NCBI RefSeq assembly: GCF_013386165.1
Contig: NZ_JACAOS010000022.1
Coordinates: 469,870 to 533,869 of the forward strand
Direction of reading: 5' to 3'
DNA length: 64,000 bases
Origin: Pseudomonas gingeri
GTDB taxonomy: Bacteria > Pseudomonadota > Gammaproteobacteria > Pseudomonadales > Pseudomonadaceae
Shown: one piece after another, positions 61,015 through 64,000 of the stretch
Layout of the letters: each line of letters starts with the position of its first letter
Position numbering within the stretch: position 1 is the stretch's first letter
Position numbers and translations under genes: made by a program
Notes under the pieces: model-generated
The model's database searches: none
Seen by the model: the letters and a program-made list of their open reading frames with translations, nothing else
What the model was told of the DNA's origin: nothing

Positions 61015-61872
61015 ATGACTGAACGTCCCGAAGAGCCTGGTCAGGGTTCCGAAGCCGAAAGCCTGTTGCCCATCGACGAGCATGTCGAAGAAGGGCATGA
61101 CGCCGACGGCCAGAAAGTCCGCCATCGCGGTATCTATCTGTTGCCGAACCTGTTCACCACCGCGAACCTGTTCGCCGGCTTCTACGCCATTATCAGTGCG
61201 ATGAGTGCGCAGAGCGCCGCCAGTGCCGGTGATCCGGCGGGGGCGAGCAAGTACTTCGCCTTTTCCGCCATTGCGATCTTCGTGGCCATGGTGCTCGACG
61301 GCCTCGACGGCCGCGTGGCACGCATGACCAATACCCAGAGTGCCTTCGGCGCCGAGTATGACTCGCTGTCCGATATGGTCGCCTTTGGCGTTGCCCCGGC
61401 GTTGCTGGCCTTCGGTTGGGCCCTGGGCGACATGGGCAAGGTTGGCTGGATGGTCGCCTTCATCTATGTGGCGGGTGCGGCGTTGCGTCTGGCGCGCTTC
61501 AATACCCAGGTCGGCACGGCCGACAAACGTTACTTTATCGGCCTGGCCAGCCCGGCTGCGGCCGGTGTGGTAGCGGGTACGGTGTGGGCGTTCAGCGACT
61601 ACGGGATCCAGGGTTCGAAGATGTCGTTCCTGGTGGCCTTGCTGGTAGCGGCGGCCGGAATGCTGATGGTCAGCAACATCAAGTACAACAGCTTCAAGGA
61701 GTTGGACCTCAAGGGGCGCGTGCCTTTCGTGGCGATTCTGGCCGTGGTGCTGGTGTTCGCCGTGGTGTTCAGCGATCCGCCGCGCATCCTGCTGCTGATT
61801 TTCCTCGCCTACGCGGCTTCCGGTCCGATCCAGTACCTGTTGCATCTTCGTCGGCACAAAGCCGGCGAGTGA
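61015..61872 (+). CDS. pssA: CDP-diacylglycerol--serine O-phosphatidyltransferase
   Basis: 285 aa integral membrane enzyme making phosphatidylserine, the precursor of phosphatidylethanolamine. The CDP-alcohol phosphotransferase motif is complete: DGLDGRVAR from D95 to the final catalytic aspartate D120 in EYDSLSD. About eight spans; an acidic cytosolic N-terminus of about 38 residues. It is of the membrane (type II) class rather than the E. coli phospholipase-D-like class. ATG at 61015 with AAGGTAAT upstream. Confidence 0.94.
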   Translation: MTERPEEPGQGSEAESLLPIDEHVEEGHDADGQKVRHRGIYLLPNLFTTANLFAGFYAIISAMSAQSAASAGDPAGASKYFAFSAIAIFVAMVLDGLDGRVARMTNTQSAFGAEYDSLSDMVAFGVAPALLAFGWALGDMGKVGWMVAFIYVAGAALRLARFNTQVGTADKRYFIGLASPAAAGVVAGTVWAFSDYGIQGSKMSFLVALLVAAAGMLMVSNIKYNSFKELDLKGRVPFVAILAVVLVFAVVFSDPPRILLLIFLAYAASGPIQYLLHLRRHKAGE

Positions 61873-61887
61873 TGTAATTTCCCGCAG

Positions 61888-61931
61888 ACTCCGTAGTCTA
61901 TTGGTGCATCAGTCCACCAATGCTACGGAGT
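61888..61931 (+). promoter_or_regulatory. hairpin sequestering the msrP ribosome-binding site
   Basis: ACTCCGTAG (61888-61896) pairs perfectly with CTACGGAGT (61923-61931), and inside it ATTGGTG (61900-61906) pairs with CACCAAT (61915-61921) around an 8-nt loop. The 3' arm contains CGGAG, the msrP Shine-Dalgarno, 5 nt before the ATG. It may also act as the pssA terminator, though no U-tract follows. Confidence 0.7.
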
Positions 61932-61935
61932 TGCC

Positions 61936-62949
61936 ATGCTCATCAAGCTTCCCAAGCGATCCGATTGCCAAGAGTCGGACGTCACGCCCGAATCCCTCTA
62001 TCTCTCCCGTCGTACCTTGCTCGGAGCCTCCGTTGCCGGATTGGCGATCGGCAGCCTGCCGCGTTGGGCCAGTGCCGCCGAGGCCGCGCGGTATGCCGAT
62101 GTGGACGCGGGGAATGCCCCGTCCTGGTTTGCCGGGAAATTGCCCGGGACCCAATGGGGCGCGGTGACGGTCAAGGATGAAGCGATTACCCCCTACAAGG
62201 ATGCAACCCACTACAACAACTTCTACGAGTTCGGGACCGACAAGGGCGATCCGGCGCGCAACGCCGGCTCCCTGAAGACCGAACCCTGGTCGGTGGTGGT
62301 GGATGGCGAGGTGGGCAAGCCGGGGCGTTATTCCCTGGAAGACTTCATGAAGCCTTACCAGCTGGAGGAACGTATCTATCGCCTGCGCTGTGTCGAGGCC
62401 TGGTCCATGGTGATTCCCTGGATCGGTTTTCCCATCTCGGCGTTGCTCAAGCAGGTCGAGCCGACCTCGAAGGCCAAGTACATTCGTTTCGAAACCCTGC
62501 AGGACCCCAAGAGCATGCCGGGCCAGCGTTCCGGTTTTGCCCTGATCGACTGGCCTTATGTAGAGGGGCTGCGTCTGGATGAGGCGATGAACCCGTTGGC
62601 GATTCTGGCGGTGGGTATGTATGGGCGGGAGCTGCCGAATCAGAACGGCGCGCCGTTGCGTCTGGTGGTGCCTTGGAAGTATGGGTTCAAGAGCGTGAAG
62701 TCGATTGTGCGCATCAGCCTGGTGGAAGAGCAGCCCAAGACCACCTGGCAGAGCATTGCCGCGGATGAGTATGGTTTCTATGCCAATGTGAACCCTACCG
62801 TGGACCATCCGCGCTGGACCCAGGCCCGGGAGCGGCGGTTGCCCAGCGGTCTGTTCAGTCCCAATGTGCGCGAGACGCAGATGTTCAACGGCTACTCGGA
62901 TGAGGTCGCCTCTTTATACAGTGGCCTGGACCTGCGGAAGAACTACTGA
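61936..62949 (+). CDS. msrP: protein-methionine-sulfoxide reductase catalytic subunit MsrP
   Basis: 337 aa periplasmic molybdoenzyme (formerly YedY) that repairs oxidised methionines in envelope proteins. A Tat signal with twin arginine at 25-26 (SRRTLLGAS) ends near residue 48. The Mo-coordinating cysteine is C152 in YRLRCVEAWSMVIPW. The SUOX-fold C-terminus (VPWKYGFKSVKSI) is intact. ATG at 61936; the stop overlaps msrQ (TGATG). A strong hairpin covers its ribosome-binding site. Confidence 0.96.
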   Translation: MLIKLPKRSDCQESDVTPESLYLSRRTLLGASVAGLAIGSLPRWASAAEAARYADVDAGNAPSWFAGKLPGTQWGAVTVKDEAITPYKDATHYNNFYEFGTDKGDPARNAGSLKTEPWSVVVDGEVGKPGRYSLEDFMKPYQLEERIYRLRCVEAWSMVIPWIGFPISALLKQVEPTSKAKYIRFETLQDPKSMPGQRSGFALIDWPYVEGLRLDEAMNPLAILAVGMYGRELPNQNGAPLRLVVPWKYGFKSVKSIVRISLVEEQPKTTWQSIAADEYGFYANVNPTVDHPRWTQARERRLPSGLFSPNVRETQMFNGYSDEVASLYSGLDLRKNY

Positions 62950-63572
62950 TGCGCTATCCATTCTGGCGAGTCGGCGTCTTTATCGCAGCGGCGATCTGGC
63001 CGTTGCTCTGGTTGTATCAGGCCTGGAGCCAGGCCCTGGGGCCGGATCCGGGAAAGGTCATGGTTGACCGGTTGGGCTTGGGGACGCTGATTCTGCTGTT
63101 GGTGACCTTGGGCATGACGCCGCTGCAGAAACTCAGTGGTTGGCCGGGTTGGATCGCGGTACGGCGCCAATTGGGTTTGTGGTGCTTTGCCTATGTGGTG
63201 CTGCATCTGGCGGCTTACCTGGTGTTTGTGCTTGGGCTGGACTGGTCGCAATTGGCGGTTGAGTTGCGCAAGCGGCCTTACATCATTGTCGGTGCGCTGG
63301 GCTTCCTCTGCCTGTTGGCGCTGGCCGTGACGTCGAACCGTTACAGTCAGCGTCGCCTGGGTACGCGCTGGAAGAAGTTGCACCGCCTGGTCTATGCGAT
63401 TCTCGGGTTGGGGTTGCTGCATATGTTGTGGATCGTGCGGGCAGACCTCAAGGAGTGGACGGTGTATGCCTGTATAGGTGCGCTGCTATTAGTGTTGCGT
63501 ATTCCGTTGGTGGCACGTCGCATTCCCCGGCTTGTGGCAAGAAAGCCGCTCCCCACGACAACACGGTCCTGA
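62949..63572 (+). CDS. msrQ: protein-methionine-sulfoxide reductase haem-binding subunit MsrQ
   Basis: 207 aa inner-membrane haem b protein of the ferric-reductase-like family that passes quinone-pool electrons to MsrP. About six spans; haem-ligand histidines in VVLHLAAYLVF, KLHRLVYAILGLGLLHMLW. ATG at 62949 overlaps the msrP stop by one base. Followed by a run of REP elements. Confidence 0.95.
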   Translation: MRYPFWRVGVFIAAAIWPLLWLYQAWSQALGPDPGKVMVDRLGLGTLILLLVTLGMTPLQKLSGWPGWIAVRRQLGLWCFAYVVLHLAAYLVFVLGLDWSQLAVELRKRPYIIVGALGFLCLLALAVTSNRYSQRRLGTRWKKLHRLVYAILGLGLLHMLWIVRADLKEWTVYACIGALLLVLRIPLVARRIPRLVARKPLPTTTRS

Positions 63573-63730
63573 TTGTAGGAGCCGGCTTGCTGGCGATGGC
63601 GTTGGTTCGAACGCTGCAAGACTTGAGGGCTGCCTCGACCTTTGTAGGAGCAAGCTTGCTCGCGATGGGGCCTTTGAGACTTGCGCCGCCTATTAAGGAC
63701 GCCATCGCCAGCAAGCCGGCTCCTACACGT
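63573..63730. repeat. cluster of three REP elements
   Basis: Two direct copies (TGTAGGAGCCGGCTTGCTGG near 63575 and TGTAGGAGCAAGCTTGCTCG near 63643) and one inverted copy (CCAGCAAGCCGGCTCCTACA, 63709-63728). Same family as the pair at 51971. They lie between msrQ and the rRNA promoters and probably end the msrPQ transcript. Confidence 0.87.
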
Positions 63731-63780
63731 TAGATTTTGCAGTGTTTCCGGGCTTTGTGACATAAAAGTGAATATAGGGG

Positions 63781-63808
63781 TTGACGGCAGATTCTGGAGG
63801 CCTATAAT
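63781..63808 (+). promoter_or_regulatory. rRNA operon promoter P1
   Basis: TTGACG, a 16-bp spacer and TATAAT, followed by a GC-rich discriminator (TCGCCCC) as expected for stringently controlled rRNA promoters. An A/T-rich stretch upstream (ACATAAAAGTGAATATA) could be an UP element. Confidence 0.85.
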
Positions 63809-63925
63809 TCGCCCCACTTCCGGCGCAGTCGAAACGGAAAACTCCTTGAGATTCAACGAGTTACGTAGGTTTCGACAGAGCAGGACTTCAGTTCATCGAA
63901 GTCCGGAAGCGCTGAAAAAGAGGTG

Positions 63926-63953
63926 TTGACAGCAGCGTGTAACGCTGTAGAAT
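63926..63953 (+). promoter_or_regulatory. rRNA operon promoter P2 and leader start
   Basis: TTGACA, a 16-bp spacer and TAGAAT, then TCGCCTCCCGCTGACGAGAG. The sequence to the window end is typical of the region 5' of 16S rRNA in Pseudomonas; the rRNA itself is outside. The stretch 63809-63925 between the promoters contains only an inverted repeat GACTTC/GAAGTC near 63881-63903. Confidence 0.85.
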
Positions 63954-64000
63954 TCGCCTCCCGCTGACGAGAGATCGGAAGCGCAAGTGGTTGAAGTTAC

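Overview
The window is ordinary high-GC chromosomal DNA of a Pseudomonas, most likely from the P. fluorescens/P. putida side of the genus rather than P. aeruginosa. Evidence: the gene order carB-greA-yhbY-rlmE-ftsH-folP-glmM-tpiA-secG-tRNAs-rimP-nusA-infB-rbfA-truB-rpsO-pnp; the genus-specific CbrAB/CrcZ and PrrF regulators; a cbrX gene ahead of cbrA; and Pseudomonas-type REP elements containing GTAGGAGC or GGCGAGCGGGC. I see no prophage, insertion sequence, integron or CRISPR array. Almost all sequence is coding. The very long reading frames opposite or across genes are by-products of GC-rich third codon positions.

Layout. 1-17.2 kb: translation, transcription and essential metabolism, mostly on the + strand. 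It holds the carB tail and greA, ftsH-folP-glmM, tpiA-secG-tRNA-Leu, then initiator tRNA followed by rimP-nusA-infB-rbfA-truB-rpsO-pnp. 17.4-23.2 kb: envelope and hypothetical genes (a BON-domain protein, DUF2845, a DUF748/OmpA-like protein, a COG1092 methyltransferase, an MpaB-family oxygenase). 23.2-38.5 kb: a long minus-strand block read from dksA leftwards, comprising dksA-gluQ, cbrX-cbrA-cbrB, the sRNA crcZ, pcnB-folK, panB-panC-panD, pgi and acs. 38.8-46.8 kb: an aminotransferase, sfsA, a Rieske protein, a Fur-box-preceded haem ABC transporter (hmuTUV), deoC, the iron-responsive sRNA prrF and small regulatory-looking genes. 46.8-52.5 kb: a two-domain kinase/ATPase, then PBP1B with its lipoprotein partner. 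52.6-56.2 kb: ilvI-ilvH-ilvC behind a long leader. 56.3-60.9 kb: a six-gene yjfIJKLM-yjfC cassette (PspA-like protein, DUF350 membrane protein, Ser/Gly-rich lipoprotein, ATP-grasp ligase). 61-63.6 kb: pssA and msrPQ. The window ends in the tandem promoters and leader of a ribosomal RNA operon.

How the parts work together. The carbon-catabolite-repression circuit is complete here. The transporter-like kinase CbrA and the sigma-54 activator CbrB drive CrcZ, which carries six clusters of Hfq/Crc-binding A-rich motifs. A matching motif lies on the ribosome-binding site of acs, and a near match lies just upstream of cbrX. Two Fur-controlled units (hmuTUV and prrF) sit about 3.8 kb apart.

The least understood piece is the yjf cassette. 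Its families suggest an envelope-stress or lipoprotein-modification system of unknown function, and as I recall the P. aeruginosa map it is inserted between ilvC and pssA. Other candidates for new biology are RNA elements: a hairpin that buries the msrP ribosome-binding site, a structured ilvI leader with a 38-codon ORF, a terminator-like hairpin inside the start of folP, and a possibly leaderless mrcB mRNA.
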